Of a DNA stretch of 64,000 nucleotides, positions 8,536-19,425 are shown piece by piece. The first letter of the stretch is position 1; each line of letters begins with the position of its first letter. The notes beneath the pieces were generated by a model. The model was not told where the DNA came from and searched no databases. It was given only the letters and a program-made list of their open reading frames with translations. The position numbers and the translations under genes were made by a program. This stretch comes from Pseudomonas sp. HAR-UPW-AIA-41 (lineage in GTDB: Bacteria > Pseudomonadota > Gammaproteobacteria > Pseudomonadales > Pseudomonadaceae), in assembly GCF_002304225.1 (NCBI RefSeq), contig NZ_NSLB01000005.1, positions 248,001 to 312,000 on the forward strand. Direction: 5' to 3'.

Positions 8536-10146
8536 GTGCAGTCCGGTAGCCTGCAGGTCAGTCGTAGTCTTTCCGCCAAGTTGATCCGCAGTACGCTACT
8601 GCTGGCCTGTGTGTTGGGGCTTGTGATCAGCGCAATCCAGATAGGCATGGACCTGCGGCGTACTGAGCGTCAGCCTGATCAGGATATGGCTGCCCTGATC
8701 AGTCTTACCCGCGAGCCTGCCACAGCCATTCTGTTCTCCCTTGACCATGATCTGGCCGAAGAGCTGCTCAATGGCACTCTCAGGCAGCCGGCCATTAGCA
8801 GCAGTCGCATTATGTTGCCGGAGAGTGAGGTCTTTGCTGGTCGTGAACGGCCACTGGCCAAAGGGCGGCTGCGCCCTTTCAGCGATTGGCTGCTCGGGAC
8901 TGTTCGCCACTACAGTTGGGAGCTCCGATCCAGTGCTGAGACTGGCAATGAGCTGCTGGGCATACTGGAGGTTGAAGTTGATACCTACCACTATGGGCAG
9001 GTGTTCCTTGAACGCAGCCTGATCATTGTTGCCAGCACCCTGTTCTATGCCCTGCTGCTGAGTGGCGGTTTGCTGCTGTTGTTCCACATGCAGGTGAGCC
9101 GGCCTCTAATCAGTGTGATCCGTTCTATTGCCGAGGTGGATGTCGAGCAGGTTGAAAAGGCTCGCTTACATGAGCCTGTAGGCCATGCCGAGAGTGAAAT
9201 TGGTCTACTGGTGCGACTGACCAACCAGCATTTGCAAGCTATTGGCGATACCTTGGAACAGTTGCGTCTGGCTGAAGCCGGACTCAAGCGTTACATGGAC
9301 GAACTCGAGTCCAAGGTGGCCGACCGTACTCACGAGCTTTCGGAAAGCGTCAGCCAGTTGCAGGCCGCGCAAAACCAGTTGATCGAATCGGAAAAATTGG
9401 CCGCCCTGGGTGGATTGGTGGCCGGAGTGGCCCATGAGGTCAATACACCCTTGGGCATCGCCGTGACAGCCTCTTCTGTGTTGAGTGAGGCTCTGGAAGA
9501 GCTGAGTAGTCAGTTTGCTGCGCAAACTCTGAGTAGTAGCAGCTTTCAGCAGTTGCTCGAACAGGCGGTGGACAGCAACGTCATGTTGTTCAACAACATC
9601 AAGCGTGCAGCCAAGCTGATCAGTGATTTCAAACAGACGGCGGTCGATCAGGTATCAGAGGCACGCAGCGATTTTCTGGTGTACCAAGTGCTTGGTGCCT
9701 TGATTGCCAGCCTGCACCCGGAAACCCGCAAGGTGCCAGTCGAACCGCTGTTGATCTGCCCGGAAGACCTGCAGATGAACAGCCTGCCGGGTGTGCTGAC
9801 CCAGGTCGTGGCCAACCTGATCATGAACAGTGTGCGGCATGCCTTTGCGGCGGATATCCGCGCGGAAATCACCATCAGTCTGCAGGCCCAGGGCGACCAG
9901 GTGATCCTCGACTACCGCGACAACGGGGTTGGTGTACCACAGGCACTGCAGGAGCGTATCTTCGAGCCGTTCTTCACCACCAAACGGGGCAGTGGCGGTT
10001 CCGGCCTGGGCCTGAATATTGTCTACAACCTGGTCACACGCAAGCTGGGCGGGCGTCTGGAGTTCTTCTCACAGCCGGGCGAGGGTGTGCACTTCATTCT
10101 GCACATCCCGCGCGAGCTGCCCCAGGGCAGCAATATTCAGCGTTAG
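8536..10146 (+). CDS. membrane sensor histidine kinase
   Basis: A 536-residue kinase. Two membrane segments (about 15-37 and 161-184) flank a periplasmic domain of some 120 residues, then a HAMP-like linker, a coiled coil (about 245-288), a HisKA domain with the phospho-acceptor H300 in GVAHEVNTPLG and a HATPase domain (N box NLIMNSVRH near 428, DNGVGVP near 462, GSGGSGLGL near 487). GTG start at 8536, two bases after the stop of the HD-GYP regulator, so the genes are co-translated and very likely a cognate pair. The signal sensed is unknown. Confidence 0.9.
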   Translation: MQSGSLQVSRSLSAKLIRSTLLLACVLGLVISAIQIGMDLRRTERQPDQDMAALISLTREPATAILFSLDHDLAEELLNGTLRQPAISSSRIMLPESEVFAGRERPLAKGRLRPFSDWLLGTVRHYSWELRSSAETGNELLGILEVEVDTYHYGQVFLERSLIIVASTLFYALLLSGGLLLLFHMQVSRPLISVIRSIAEVDVEQVEKARLHEPVGHAESEIGLLVRLTNQHLQAIGDTLEQLRLAEAGLKRYMDELESKVADRTHELSESVSQLQAAQNQLIESEKLAALGGLVAGVAHEVNTPLGIAVTASSVLSEALEELSSQFAAQTLSSSSFQQLLEQAVDSNVMLFNNIKRAAKLISDFKQTAVDQVSEARSDFLVYQVLGALIASLHPETRKVPVEPLLICPEDLQMNSLPGVLTQVVANLIMNSVRHAFAADIRAEITISLQAQGDQVILDYRDNGVGVPQALQERIFEPFFTTKRGSGGSGLGLNIVYNLVTRKLGGRLEFFSQPGEGVHFILHIPRELPQGSNIQR

Positions 10147-10159
10147 CCCCATACGAAAA

Positions 10160-10184
10160 AGGCGAGCCATGGCTCGCCTCTTTT
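10160..10184. terminator. bidirectional terminator between the kinase and rhlB
   Basis: A 20-bp perfect palindrome, AGGCGAGCCA and its complement (10160-10179), with CTTTT on the plus side and an A run on the other, placed between convergent genes. Confidence 0.8.
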
Positions 10185-10197
10185 CATGGCAGCTGCG

Positions 10198-11640
10198 TCA
10201 GTGCTTGCGCGGCACGGCCTTGAGCAGCTCGGCCGGCGGCATTTCGCAGGTGATCTTGCGGCCCAGCAGCTCTTCGATCGGCGGCAGGGCGAAGGCGTCG
10301 TCTTCGCCGGCAAAGCTGATCGAGGTGCCACTGGTACCTGCCCGGCCGGTACGACCAATGCGGTGCACGTAGTCGTCCGGAGTTTCCGGCAGGGTGAAGT
10401 TGATCACGTGGCTGATGCCGTCGACGTGAATGCCGCGGCCGGCCACGTCGGTGGCGACCAGTACGCGGATCTTGCCCTCACGGAAGCCTTCCAGCACCTT
10501 GATGCGCTTGTGCTGCGGCACATCGCCGGACATCTGTGCCGCGCTGATGCCGTCACGGGTCAGGCGCTCTTCGATGCGACGGACTTCGTCCTTGCGGTTG
10601 GCAAACACCATCACCCGGGTCCAGTCGTTTTGGGCAATCAGGTTGTACAGCAGTTTGTACTTGTCGCTGCTGGCGACCGCGTAAACGTGCTGTTCGACCG
10701 TGTCGCTGGCGACGTTTTCCGGTTCGATCTCGACGATCGAGGGATTGACCGTCCACTGCTTGGCCAGGTTCATCACGTCGTCGGTGAAGGTGGCAGAGAA
10801 CAGCAGGGTCTGGCGCTCGCCCTTCATCGGGGTCTGGCGGATGATCTGGCGAACCTGCGGAATGAAGCCCATGTCGAGCATGCGGTCGGCTTCGTCGAGC
10901 ACCATGACCTCGACCATGTCCAGGTGCACTTCGCCGCGCTGGTTGAAGTCCAGCAGGCGCCCGGGGGTGGCAACCAGAATGTCGCAGTAGCGCGATTCCA
11001 GCTGCTTGAGCTGTTTGTCGAAGTCCATGCCGCCGACAAAGCTCATGACGTTGAGCTTGGTGTATTTGGTCAGTGCCAGCGCGTCGTTGGCGATCTGCAC
11101 CACCAGCTCGCGGGTGGGGGCGATGATCAGGGCACGGGGTTCACCCATGTAGCGCTCTTTGGGCGGTGGCGTGGTGAGCAGCTGGGTGATGGTGGAAATC
11201 AGGAAGGCCGCCGTTTTGCCGGTTCCGGTCTGGGCGCGGCCGATGGCGTCCTTGCCGCGCAGGGTATGACCGAGCACCTGGGCCTGGATCGGCGTGCAGT
11301 AGGGAAAGCCCAAGTCGTGGATGGCGTGCATCAGCTCGGGCGCCAGATCGAAGTCGTGGAAGCGGGTTTTGCCCTCTGCCGGCTCGACCGTAAAGTCCTC
11401 GAGTTTCCAGGTGTCGACGGGCTTGGCCGGACGCTCGCGTCGTGGCTTGTCGCTCTTGGTCCGGGGGCTGCGTGGTTTCTCGCTGGCCGCTGGCTGTTTG
11501 GTGGCTGGCTCGCTGCTGCGGGCTGCAGGCGCGGGGGAGTTGGACTGGCCGGCAGTGCTGTCGACTGTGGCGGGCGCCTGTGGCGCGCTGGCTTGGCTGG
11601 AGTCGCCCTTGCCGAACATGGTCTTGAGTGCCTTGAGCAC
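10198..11640 (-). CDS. rhlB: DEAD-box RNA helicase RhlB
   Basis: A 480-residue ATP-dependent RNA helicase. Motifs: Q-motif region [14 protein letters not shown], Walker A AQTGTGKT (136-143), DEAD (249-252), SAT (282-284) and HRIGRTGR (426-433). The first 90 residues are a low-complexity basic, Ala/Pro-rich extension typical of Pseudomonas RhlB rather than the C-terminal extension of E. coli RhlB. Likely role: unwinding structured RNA, including with the RNA degradosome. The GTG at 11640 is assumed as start; Met8 is an alternative. The carboxylesterase and dipeptidase upstream are on the same strand. Confidence 0.88.
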   Translation of the reverse strand: MLKALKTMFGKGDSSQASAPQAPATVDSTAGQSNSPAPAARSSEPATKQPAASEKPRSPRTKSDKPRRERPAKPVDTWKLEDFTVEPAEGKTRFHDFDLAPELMHAIHDLGFPYCTPIQAQVLGHTLRGKDAIGRAQTGTGKTAAFLISTITQLLTTPPPKERYMGEPRALIIAPTRELVVQIANDALALTKYTKLNVMSFVGGMDFDKQLKQLESRYCDILVATPGRLLDFNQRGEVHLDMVEVMVLDEADRMLDMGFIPQVRQIIRQTPMKGERQTLLFSATFTDDVMNLAKQWTVNPSIVEIEPENVASDTVEQHVYAVASSDKYKLLYNLIAQNDWTRVMVFANRKDEVRRIEERLTRDGISAAQMSGDVPQHKRIKVLEGFREGKIRVLVATDVAGRGIHVDGISHVINFTLPETPDDYVHRIGRTGRAGTSGTSISFAGEDDAFALPPIEELLGRKITCEMPPAELLKAVPRKH

Positions 11641-11735
11641 GGTGATCTCGATAATTGGCTAAGGAATATACGGCTGGCAGTGTAAAGCAAACGGCCGGTC
11701 TGGCGAAGTGCCAGGCGGCCGCCGGGTTGTCGGGG

Positions 11736-12890
11736 TTACGGCAGGTACTGCAGGAGCAGGCGCTGTACGTTGCCGCCCATGATCGCGGTGATCTGTTCGG
11801 CGCTGAAGCCTGCCTTGAGAAGGCCATCGGTCAGCAGAACCAGGCCGCTGGTGTCGAAGGGGGCATGGATGGTGCCGTCGAAATCCGAGCCGAGGGCCAC
11901 ATGCTCGACGCCGATCAGATCAACGCTGTAACGGATTGCCTTGACGATGGCGTCGACCGAGGTGGCACATACCGCACCGTCCCAGTAGCCAATGCCAATC
12001 AGTCCGCCACCTGCCGCGATGCGGCGCAGGTGCTCGTCGCTGAGGTTGCGCGGTCCCGGGCAGGTGCCGGCGACGCCGGTATGGGAAACCAGTAGCGGGC
12101 GAGTGGCCATGGCCAGTACATCGTCGATCATCGGCTTTGAGGCATGCGCCAGATCGATGAGCATGTGGCGTTGCTCCAGGCGTTTGACCACCTCGCGGCC
12201 GAACGGCGTCAGCCCACCTTTGACCAGCCCATGCGCTGAGCCGCCCAGCTCGTTGTCGAAGAAGTGCGTCAGCCCGGCAATGCGGTAGCCGGCGTCAAAC
12301 AGCGTGTCGACGTTCTCCAGCTTGCCCTCCAGCGGGTGTAGACCTTCTGTGGCGAGAATTGCAGCCAGGGTTGGCTGCTCGGGGTTGCGTCTTGCCAGTG
12401 TCTGGCGGAGCTCCTCGCGGCTGCGGACGATGTGCAGCAGGCCCTGGCTGTCACGCTCGGCCTGATGCAGGCGTTCGCTCTGGTACAGCGCCCGTTGCAG
12501 CAGGCTGTTCCAGGTGGCCCGCGGCCAGCGTTGGGCGATGACCAGCGGCGTGATGTTGTCGCTGTCAGCAGCATTGCTGGTGTAGTTGAGGCCACGCGGG
12601 GTCTTGGTTACGGCAGCAAACACCTGCAGGCCAACATTGCCGCCCAGCAGGCGTGGCAGGTCGGCGTGGCCATAGCTGTGGCGTTGCAGCGGATCACGCT
12701 GCCAGAGCAGGGCGTCGTCATGCAGATCGGCAATCCACAGCTGCCGGTGCAGGGCCTGAGCCGCTGCGCTGGCCTGATAGGGGCCGCGATCTGCGGTGCT
12801 GTTCATGCGGTAGTCGAGAAAGCTGGGCAGTGCGAAGAAACCGAGAGCCAGTAGTAGGCTGGAGCCAGTAATCAGCAGGCGTTTACGCAT
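11736..12890 (-). CDS. membrane dipeptidase, peptidase family M19
   Basis: A 384-residue exported or membrane-anchored protein: an N-terminal hydrophobic segment (about 4-24), then the M19 (renal dipeptidase) barrel. The metal-binding HxD is seen as IADLHDDALLWQRD near 54, with later ligands in ATEGLHPLEG, LIDLAHASKPM and SHTGVAG, and the terminal ALGSDFDG. These zinc enzymes hydrolyse dipeptides, sometimes with D-residues. It sits between rhlB and a diguanylate cyclase on the same strand. Confidence 0.88.
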   Translation of the reverse strand: MRKRLLITGSSLLLALGFFALPSFLDYRMNSTADRGPYQASAAAQALHRQLWIADLHDDALLWQRDPLQRHSYGHADLPRLLGGNVGLQVFAAVTKTPRGLNYTSNAADSDNITPLVIAQRWPRATWNSLLQRALYQSERLHQAERDSQGLLHIVRSREELRQTLARRNPEQPTLAAILATEGLHPLEGKLENVDTLFDAGYRIAGLTHFFDNELGGSAHGLVKGGLTPFGREVVKRLEQRHMLIDLAHASKPMIDDVLAMATRPLLVSHTGVAGTCPGPRNLSDEHLRRIAAGGGLIGIGYWDGAVCATSVDAIVKAIRYSVDLIGVEHVALGSDFDGTIHAPFDTSGLVLLTDGLLKAGFSAEQITAIMGGNVQRLLLQYLP

Positions 12891-12938
12891 GGACGGCGTC
12901 CTGAGTTGAGGAGCCCGTACTCTAACAGTCAGCTCGCA

Positions 12939-13877
12939 TTAGCCGCAGAGGCAGTTGCGCCCCAGTTGTTTGGCGCGGTAAAGCGCGCTGTCTGCGCGGG
13001 CCAGCAGGCTGTTCAGACTGTCACGTGTGCTGTACGAGGACAGGCCGATGGAGATGGTCACGCCGGGCAGTACACCCAGGGGTGAATAGAAGGAGGGGAT
13101 CTTTTCCAGGCTCTGGCGCAGGCGTTCGCCGATGGTCAGGGCTTCGTCGTGATCCAGTTCAGGCAGGAGAATCACGAACTCTTCTCCGCCGTAACGGGTC
13201 ATGCTGTCTTTGGGGCGCAGCTGACTGCGCAGGGTATGTGCAACCAGACACAGCGCATAGTCGCCAGCCAGGTGGCCATGCTCATCGTTGTAGGCCTTGA
13301 AGTGATCGACGTCGATCATCAGCAGGCTCAGCGGCATCTCATTGAATGCGCAACGCGTACTTTCCCGGGTGAAGGTATGCTCCAGCCAGCGGCGGTTGTG
13401 CAGGCCGGTGAGCGTATCGATGTTGGCATTCTGCTCGGTATCGAGAATGATCTGGTTGCCCTGGCGAACCCGTTCGCACAGCATGTTGAGCAGGTTCTGC
13501 ATCAATTGCGGTGAGTGCTGGAACAGGCTGGTCAGTGCCCGGCGGTGCAGTCGCAGTACACGGCTGGGGCCGTTGGCGATGGCGTAAGCGGATGGTGGTG
13601 CGTTGTCGATGAAGCTGATCTCGCCCACGCATTCGCCGGGGCCGATGCTCGAAAGTGGTTGGTTTTCGAGCGAGCCTAAGAAAATGCGCAGTTCACCTTC
13701 CAGCACCACAAAGAGATGATGGTTACGACTGAAAGGTGAAAGCAGTATCTCCCCATCGTTCAAAGCGTAGGCGCGCACGTCACTGAGCAACAGCTTGAGG
13801 TTGCTGGCAGTCACGTTGCGGAACAGGCGCATTTGCCTGAGCCGGGTCAGGTCGGCTTGCCAGTCGACATGCTTCAT
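12939..13877 (-). CDS. diguanylate cyclase with N-terminal cyclic-nucleotide-binding-like domain
   Basis: About 312 residues from the ATG at 13877. The N-terminal part (about 20-130) has the cNMP-binding/Crp fold layout (FVVLEGELRIFLG, GPGECVGEISFIDNAPPSAYA). The C-terminal GGDEF domain has an intact active site GGEEF (230-234) and an inhibitory site RPKD (221-224) five residues before it, so it should make c-di-GMP with product inhibition. An alternative GTG start at 13943 adds 22 residues but has no ribosome-binding site; neither start has a strong one. Whether the sensor domain binds a nucleotide is unknown. Confidence 0.88.
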   Translation of the reverse strand: MKHVDWQADLTRLRQMRLFRNVTASNLKLLLSDVRAYALNDGEILLSPFSRNHHLFVVLEGELRIFLGSLENQPLSSIGPGECVGEISFIDNAPPSAYAIANGPSRVLRLHRRALTSLFQHSPQLMQNLLNMLCERVRQGNQIILDTEQNANIDTLTGLHNRRWLEHTFTRESTRCAFNEMPLSLLMIDVDHFKAYNDEHGHLAGDYALCLVAHTLRSQLRPKDSMTRYGGEEFVILLPELDHDEALTIGERLRQSLEKIPSFYSPLGVLPGVTISIGLSSYSTRDSLNSLLARADSALYRAKQLGRNCLCG

Positions 13878-14032
13878 GGGCACGTTCGCTCGGCGGAGCT
13901 GAAACTGGGCACGATCAACACTCCGTGTGTTGGTTATTTGCACGCCAAGCTACGATTATTGTTCAGCACCATGACTTGGCAATTTCATCGTCCTGTTCTC
14001 CGACCAACGGCTTAATCCCAGGCCGGGCGGCC

Positions 14033-15039
<1,007 letters not shown>

Positions 15040-16068
15040 ATGAAACAGGTGAAATTTCCATTGGCCTTGCTGGCTGCTGCACTGACGCTGGGTAGCGCCA
15101 CTCAGGTGCAGGCAGGTGCCACGTTGGATGCGGTGAAGAAGAAAGGCTTCGTACAGTGCGGTATCAGTGATGGCTTGCCCGGTTTCTCCTATGCGGACGC
15201 CAAGGGCAAATACGTGGGGCTGGATGTGGACGTGTGCCGGGCGGTAGCGGCTGCAGTGTTCGGCGATGCAGAAAAGGTCAAGTACAGCCCGCTGACCGCC
15301 AAGGAGCGCTTCACCGCGCTGCAGTCTGGAGAGGTGGATATCCTCTCGCGCAATACCACATGGACCAGCTCCCGTGATGCCGCCATGGGCCTGAACTTCA
15401 CAGGTGTCACTTACTACGATGGCCAGGGTTTTCTGGTGAACAAGAAGCTCGGCGTGGCCAGTGCCCGCGAACTGGATGGCGCCACCGTATGCATTCAGGC
15501 CGGCACGACCACCGAGCTGAACCTGGCGGACTACTTCCGCGCCCACAACCTCAAGTTCACGCCCATTACCTATGACACGTCCGATGAGAGCGCCAAGTCG
15601 CTGGAGTCGGGGCGTTGCGATGTGCTGACGTCCGACCAGTCACAGCTCTACGCCCAGCGTATCAAGCTGGCGGCGCCGGATGATTACGTGGTGCTGCCGG
15701 AGGTGATTTCCAAGGAACCGCTGGGCCCGGCGGTGCGCCAGGGCGATGAGGAGTGGTTCGACGTGGTGCGCTGGACCCTGTATGCCCAGCTCAATGCCGA
15801 GGAACTTGGGGTGTCTTCGGCCAATGTCGGGGAACTGGCCAAGTCGACCAAGAACCCGGATATCGCGCGCCTGCTAGGTGTCGAGGGTGAGTACGGCAAG
15901 GACTTGAAGTTGAACAAGGACTGGGTGGTGCAGATCGTCAAACAGGTCGGCAACTATGGCGAGATCTTCGACCGCAATGTCGGCGCCAGCAGTGAGCTGA
16001 AGATCGAACGCGGGCTCAATGCGTTGTGGAACAAGGGCGGTTTGCAGTACGCCCCACCGGTGCGTTGA
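15040..16068 (+). CDS. aapJ: general L-amino-acid ABC transporter, periplasmic binding protein
   Basis: A 342-residue exported binding protein with a signal peptide ending near VQAGATL. The mature sequence (GFVQCGISDGLPGFSY, YVGLDVDVCRAVAAAVFGD, DILSRNTTWTSSRD) is typical of AapJ/BztA proteins, which deliver many L-amino acids to the Aap permease. ATG 15040 has CTGGAG upstream; the open frame starting at 14878 lies within the promoter region. First gene of the four-gene aap operon. Confidence 0.92.
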   Translation: MKQVKFPLALLAAALTLGSATQVQAGATLDAVKKKGFVQCGISDGLPGFSYADAKGKYVGLDVDVCRAVAAAVFGDAEKVKYSPLTAKERFTALQSGEVDILSRNTTWTSSRDAAMGLNFTGVTYYDGQGFLVNKKLGVASARELDGATVCIQAGTTTELNLADYFRAHNLKFTPITYDTSDESAKSLESGRCDVLTSDQSQLYAQRIKLAAPDDYVVLPEVISKEPLGPAVRQGDEEWFDVVRWTLYAQLNAEELGVSSANVGELAKSTKNPDIARLLGVEGEYGKDLKLNKDWVVQIVKQVGNYGEIFDRNVGASSELKIERGLNALWNKGGLQYAPPVR

Positions 16069-16076
16069 TCCTCGGG

Positions 16077-16145
16077 CCGGAGCTTGACTCCGGTATTGGC
16101 GACCCCAGTGGGCCATCGTCCTGTGCACGGCACGGGGCGATGGCC
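16077..16145 (+). other. two intercistronic stem-loops between aapJ and aapQ
   Basis: CCGGAG/CTCCGG (16077-16093) and a longer nested hairpin whose base is GGCCATCG (16111-16118) pairing with CGATGGCC (16138-16145). Neither has a T run. Hairpins just after a binding-protein gene commonly protect its mRNA or lower read-through into the permease genes, giving excess binding protein. Confidence 0.6.
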
Positions 16146-16160
16146 TGAGTCGAGGTGTGC

Positions 16161-17345
16161 ATGCGTCGTTCCGTTCCCGTGCCACAACCCCAACCGTCCT
16201 GGCTGACCGATCCGCAGGTGCGCGCCTGGCTTTTCCAGGTGCTGGCGGTGATCCTGGTCGTCGCCTGTGGCTGGTTTCTGTTTCACAACACTCAGACCAA
16301 CCTGGCCCACCGCGGCATCCTCTCCGGTTTTGGTTTTCTCGATAACAGTGCCGGGTTCGGCATTTCCCAGCATCTGATCGACTATAGCGAAAGCGACAGT
16401 TACGCCCGGGTCTTTGTCATCGGTGTGCTCAATACCCTGCTGGTGTCGCTGATCGGCATCGTCCTTGCTACCGTGCTGGGCTTCGTGATTGGTGTGGCGC
16501 GCCTGTCGCCGAACTGGCTGCTGCGGCAGATCGCGACGGTGTATATCGAGGTGTTCCGCAATATCCCGCCGTTGCTGCAGATATTCTTCTGGTACTTCGC
16601 CATTCTCCAGCCGCTGCCCGGCCCGAAGCAGAGCCTGGCGCTGGGCGAGCTGTTCTTCGTCAACAACCGCGGTCTGTATATGCCGGCACCCTCACTGAGC
16701 GAGGGTTTCATGCCCGTGCTGGTAGCTTTCCTGCTGGCACTGGTGGCGTGCATCCTTTGCTGGCGCAAGGCCAGGGCGCAGCAGGAGTTGAGCGGCGACA
16801 GCGGTTGGTGGCGCCTGCTCGGCGTGGGCCTGATGCTGGGCGTGCCGCTGCTCACGGCATTGGTGCTGGGCAGCCCCTTTACCTGGAGCGTGCCGGCACT
16901 CAGCGGCTTCAATTTTCGTGGCGGCTGGGTGGTGATTCCCGAGCTGGTGGCACTGACCCTGGCGCTGACCATCTACACGGCAGCGTTTATCGCTGAAACG
17001 GTGCGCTCTGGTATCCAGTCCGTCAGTCACGGGCAGACCGAGGCCGCGCGTTCGCTGGGCCTGCGCCCGCAACAGACCCTGCGGCTGGTGATCATTCCGC
17101 AGGCACTGCGGGTGATCATTCCGCCACTGACCAGCCAGTACCTCAACCTGACCAAGAACTCCTCGCTGGCCGCCGGCATCGGCTATCCGGACATGGTTTC
17201 GCTGTTTGCCGGCACGGTACTTAACCAGACCGGGCAGGCTATCGAAACCATGGCCATCACCATGAGCGTTTACCTGGCCATCAGCATCAGCATTTCCCTG
17301 CTGATGAACCTCTACAACAAGCGCATCGCGCTGGTGGAGCGTTAA
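16161..17345 (+). CDS. aapQ: amino-acid ABC transporter permease AapQ
   Basis: A 394-residue inner-membrane permease with about eight hydrophobic segments. The HisM-type permease signature with the EAA loop is visible as SHGQTEAARSLGLRPQQTL, followed by VIIPQALRVIIPPLTSQYLNL. The ATG at 16161 has GAGGTG upstream. Pairs with AapM to form the channel; the next gene starts two bases after the stop. Confidence 0.92.
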   Translation: MRRSVPVPQPQPSWLTDPQVRAWLFQVLAVILVVACGWFLFHNTQTNLAHRGILSGFGFLDNSAGFGISQHLIDYSESDSYARVFVIGVLNTLLVSLIGIVLATVLGFVIGVARLSPNWLLRQIATVYIEVFRNIPPLLQIFFWYFAILQPLPGPKQSLALGELFFVNNRGLYMPAPSLSEGFMPVLVAFLLALVACILCWRKARAQQELSGDSGWWRLLGVGLMLGVPLLTALVLGSPFTWSVPALSGFNFRGGWVVIPELVALTLALTIYTAAFIAETVRSGIQSVSHGQTEAARSLGLRPQQTLRLVIIPQALRVIIPPLTSQYLNLTKNSSLAAGIGYPDMVSLFAGTVLNQTGQAIETMAITMSVYLAISISISLLMNLYNKRIALVER

Positions 17346-17347
17346 GT

Positions 17348-18445
17348 ATGGACAAGCATGTGTTTCGCCCCAGTCTGCCGCCTCCTCCTCTGGAGGTCGG
17401 TGTGCTGGGCTGGCTGCGCGGCAATCTGTTTTCCAGTGTCGGCAATACGCTGCTGACGCTGCTGGCCTGCTACCTGCTGTGGCTGATCGTGCCGCCGCTG
17501 CTCGACTGGACTCTGCTGCAGGCTGACTTCCGCGGCAGCCAGCGCAGCGATTGCAGCGGGGAGGGTGCCTGCTGGGTGTTCGTGCGTGAGCGATTTGCCC
17601 AGTTCATGTATGGCTTCTATCCGGCCGAGTTGCGCTGGCGGGTCAACCTGACGGTATGGTTAGCGGTGATTGGTGCGGCGCCACTGTTCATGCCGATCAT
17701 GCCGCGCAAGGCACTCTATGGCTTGGGCTTCCTGCTGGCGTATCCATTGCTGGCCTTCTGGCTGCTGCACGGAGGTTTTTTCGGCCTGGTGACTGTGGAG
17801 ACCAGTCAGTGGGGCGGCCTGATGCTGACGGTGGTGATTGCTGCAGTCGGCATTGCCGGAGCATTGCCGCTGGGCATCCTGCTGGCGCTGGGGCGGCGCT
17901 CCGATCTGCCGGCGATCCGGGTGTTGTGCGTCACCTTTATCGAGTTCTGGCGCGGCGTACCGCTGATTACCGTGCTGTTCATGTCCTCGGTGATGCTGCC
18001 GCTGTTCCTGCCCGAGGGGATGAACCTCGACAAGCTGCTGCGGGCTCTGGTCATGGTGATCTTCTTCGAGGCGGCCTACGTCGCCGAGGTGGTCCGTGGC
18101 GGCCTACAGGCCATACCCAAAGGACAGTATGAGGCCGCCGCCGCGATGGGCCTCGGTTACTGGCGCAGCATGGGGTTGGTGATATTGCCGCAGGCACTGA
18201 AGCTGGTGATCCCGGGCATCGTCAACACCTTCATCGCCCTGTTCAAGGACACCAGCCTGGTGATCATCATCGGCTTGTTCGACTTTCTCAACAGCATCAA
18301 GCGCGCGACCAATGACCCGGCCTGGCTTGGCATGTCCACCGAAGGCTATGTGTTTGCCGCGCTGGTGTACTGGCTGTTCTGTTTCGCCATGTCGCGTTAT
18401 TCGCTGCGCCTGGAGCGTCAGCTCGATACCGGTCACAAGCATTAG
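17348..18445 (+). CDS. aapM: amino-acid ABC transporter permease AapM
   Basis: A 365-residue inner-membrane permease with the same architecture as AapQ; the EAA loop is [17 protein letters not shown], followed by [21 protein letters not shown]. The N-terminal half has extra membrane segments, as usual for Aap/Bzt permeases. Starts two bases after aapQ and ends 11 bases before aapP. Confidence 0.92.
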   Translation: MDKHVFRPSLPPPPLEVGVLGWLRGNLFSSVGNTLLTLLACYLLWLIVPPLLDWTLLQADFRGSQRSDCSGEGACWVFVRERFAQFMYGFYPAELRWRVNLTVWLAVIGAAPLFMPIMPRKALYGLGFLLAYPLLAFWLLHGGFFGLVTVETSQWGGLMLTVVIAAVGIAGALPLGILLALGRRSDLPAIRVLCVTFIEFWRGVPLITVLFMSSVMLPLFLPEGMNLDKLLRALVMVIFFEAAYVAEVVRGGLQAIPKGQYEAAAAMGLGYWRSMGLVILPQALKLVIPGIVNTFIALFKDTSLVIIIGLFDFLNSIKRATNDPAWLGMSTEGYVFAALVYWLFCFAMSRYSLRLERQLDTGHKH

Positions 18446-18456
18446 GAGTTGATGGC

Positions 18457-19221
18457 ATGAAGGCACACGAGCAGAGCGCCAGCGAAGGTTCGGCGATCAT
18501 CCAGTTGCAGGGCGTGAACAAGTGGTACGGGCAGTTCCACGTGCTCAAGGACATCAACCTGAGCGTGCAGACCGGTGAGCGCATCGTCCTCTGCGGGCCT
18601 TCCGGTTCGGGCAAGTCCACCACCATCCGCTGCATCAACCGGCTGGAAGAGCATCAGCAGGGAAGGATCGTCGTCGATGGCATCGAGTTGACTCGTGATC
18701 TCAAGCAGATCGAGACGGTCCGTCGCGAGGTTGGCATGGTGTTCCAGCACTTCAACCTGTTCCCGCACCTCACCGTGTTGCAGAACTGCACTCTGGCGCC
18801 CATGTGGGTACGCAAGATGCCCAGACGCGAGGCCGAGGAGATTGCCATGCTCTATCTGGAGCGGGTGCGCATCCCCGAGCAGGCAAACAAGTACCCGGGG
18901 CAACTCTCCGGCGGTCAGCAACAGCGGGTCGCCATCGCCCGGGCGTTGTGCATGAAGCCGAAGATCATGCTGTTCGACGAGCCTACCTCGGCACTCGACC
19001 CGGAAATGGTCAAGGAGGTGCTGGATACCATGATTCAGCTCGCCGAAAGCGGCATGACCATGCTTTGTGTGACCCATGAGATGGGCTTTGCCCGCACCGT
19101 CGCGGACCGGGTGATCTTCATGGACCGCGGTGAGATCGTCGAGCAGGCGCCGCCCCAGACGTTTTTCGATAACCCGCAGAACGAGCGGACCAAGCTGTTT
19201 CTCGGCCAGATTCTGCACTGA
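18457..19221 (+). CDS. aapP: amino-acid ABC transporter ATPase AapP
   Basis: A 254-residue ABC ATPase. Walker [10 protein letters not shown] near 46-54, signature [15 protein letters not shown], Walker [14 protein letters not shown], and the switch histidine in CVTHEMGF. It energises AapQM. Last gene of the operon; no terminator is obvious before the rsmZ control region that follows. Confidence 0.93.
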   Translation: MKAHEQSASEGSAIIQLQGVNKWYGQFHVLKDINLSVQTGERIVLCGPSGSGKSTTIRCINRLEEHQQGRIVVDGIELTRDLKQIETVRREVGMVFQHFNLFPHLTVLQNCTLAPMWVRKMPRREAEEIAMLYLERVRIPEQANKYPGQLSGGQQQRVAIARALCMKPKIMLFDEPTSALDPEMVKEVLDTMIQLAESGMTMLCVTHEMGFARTVADRVIFMDRGEIVEQAPPQTFFDNPQNERTKLFLGQILH

Positions 19222-19241
19222 GGGACAAAGGCGACAGTGTT

Positions 19242-19259
19242 TGTAAGCTTAGGCTTACA
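19242..19259 (+). promoter_or_regulatory. GacA-binding box upstream of rsmZ
   Basis: TGTAAGCTTAGGCTTACA is an exact match to the GacA upstream activating sequence TGTAAG-N6-CTTACA known for rsm sRNA genes. It lies about 175 bases before the predicted rsmZ start, close to the usual -180 position. Confidence 0.9.
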
Positions 19260-19397
19260 TTGCTGTCGGAGATAGGCGGAAAACACTGCCGGAAAAGGGT
19301 TTTTCCTTCTTTATTCTATTTATATCTATTTGTTTTTAAAGGATTTAACTGTTTGTTGTGGGTTTTGTTGGCAGGCTTTGATGTGGTTTTCATGGGC
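19260..19397. promoter_or_regulatory. AT-rich spacer between GacA box and rsmZ promoter
   Basis: No gene. Roughly 19296-19380 is strikingly A+T-rich against the surrounding G+C-rich DNA (runs of T and TTTATATCTATTTG). In P. aeruginosa the equivalent stretch is bound by the H-NS-like proteins MvaT/MvaU; the same role is inferred here. Confidence 0.6.
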
Positions 19398-19425
19398 TTG
19401 CCGGCGCCGCTGGTGGCGCTAGTAT
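19398..19425 (+). promoter_or_regulatory. rsmZ promoter
   Basis: TTGCCG (19398-19403), 16-base spacer, TAGTAT (19420-19425), directly before the first RsmZ hairpin. Confidence 0.7.
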
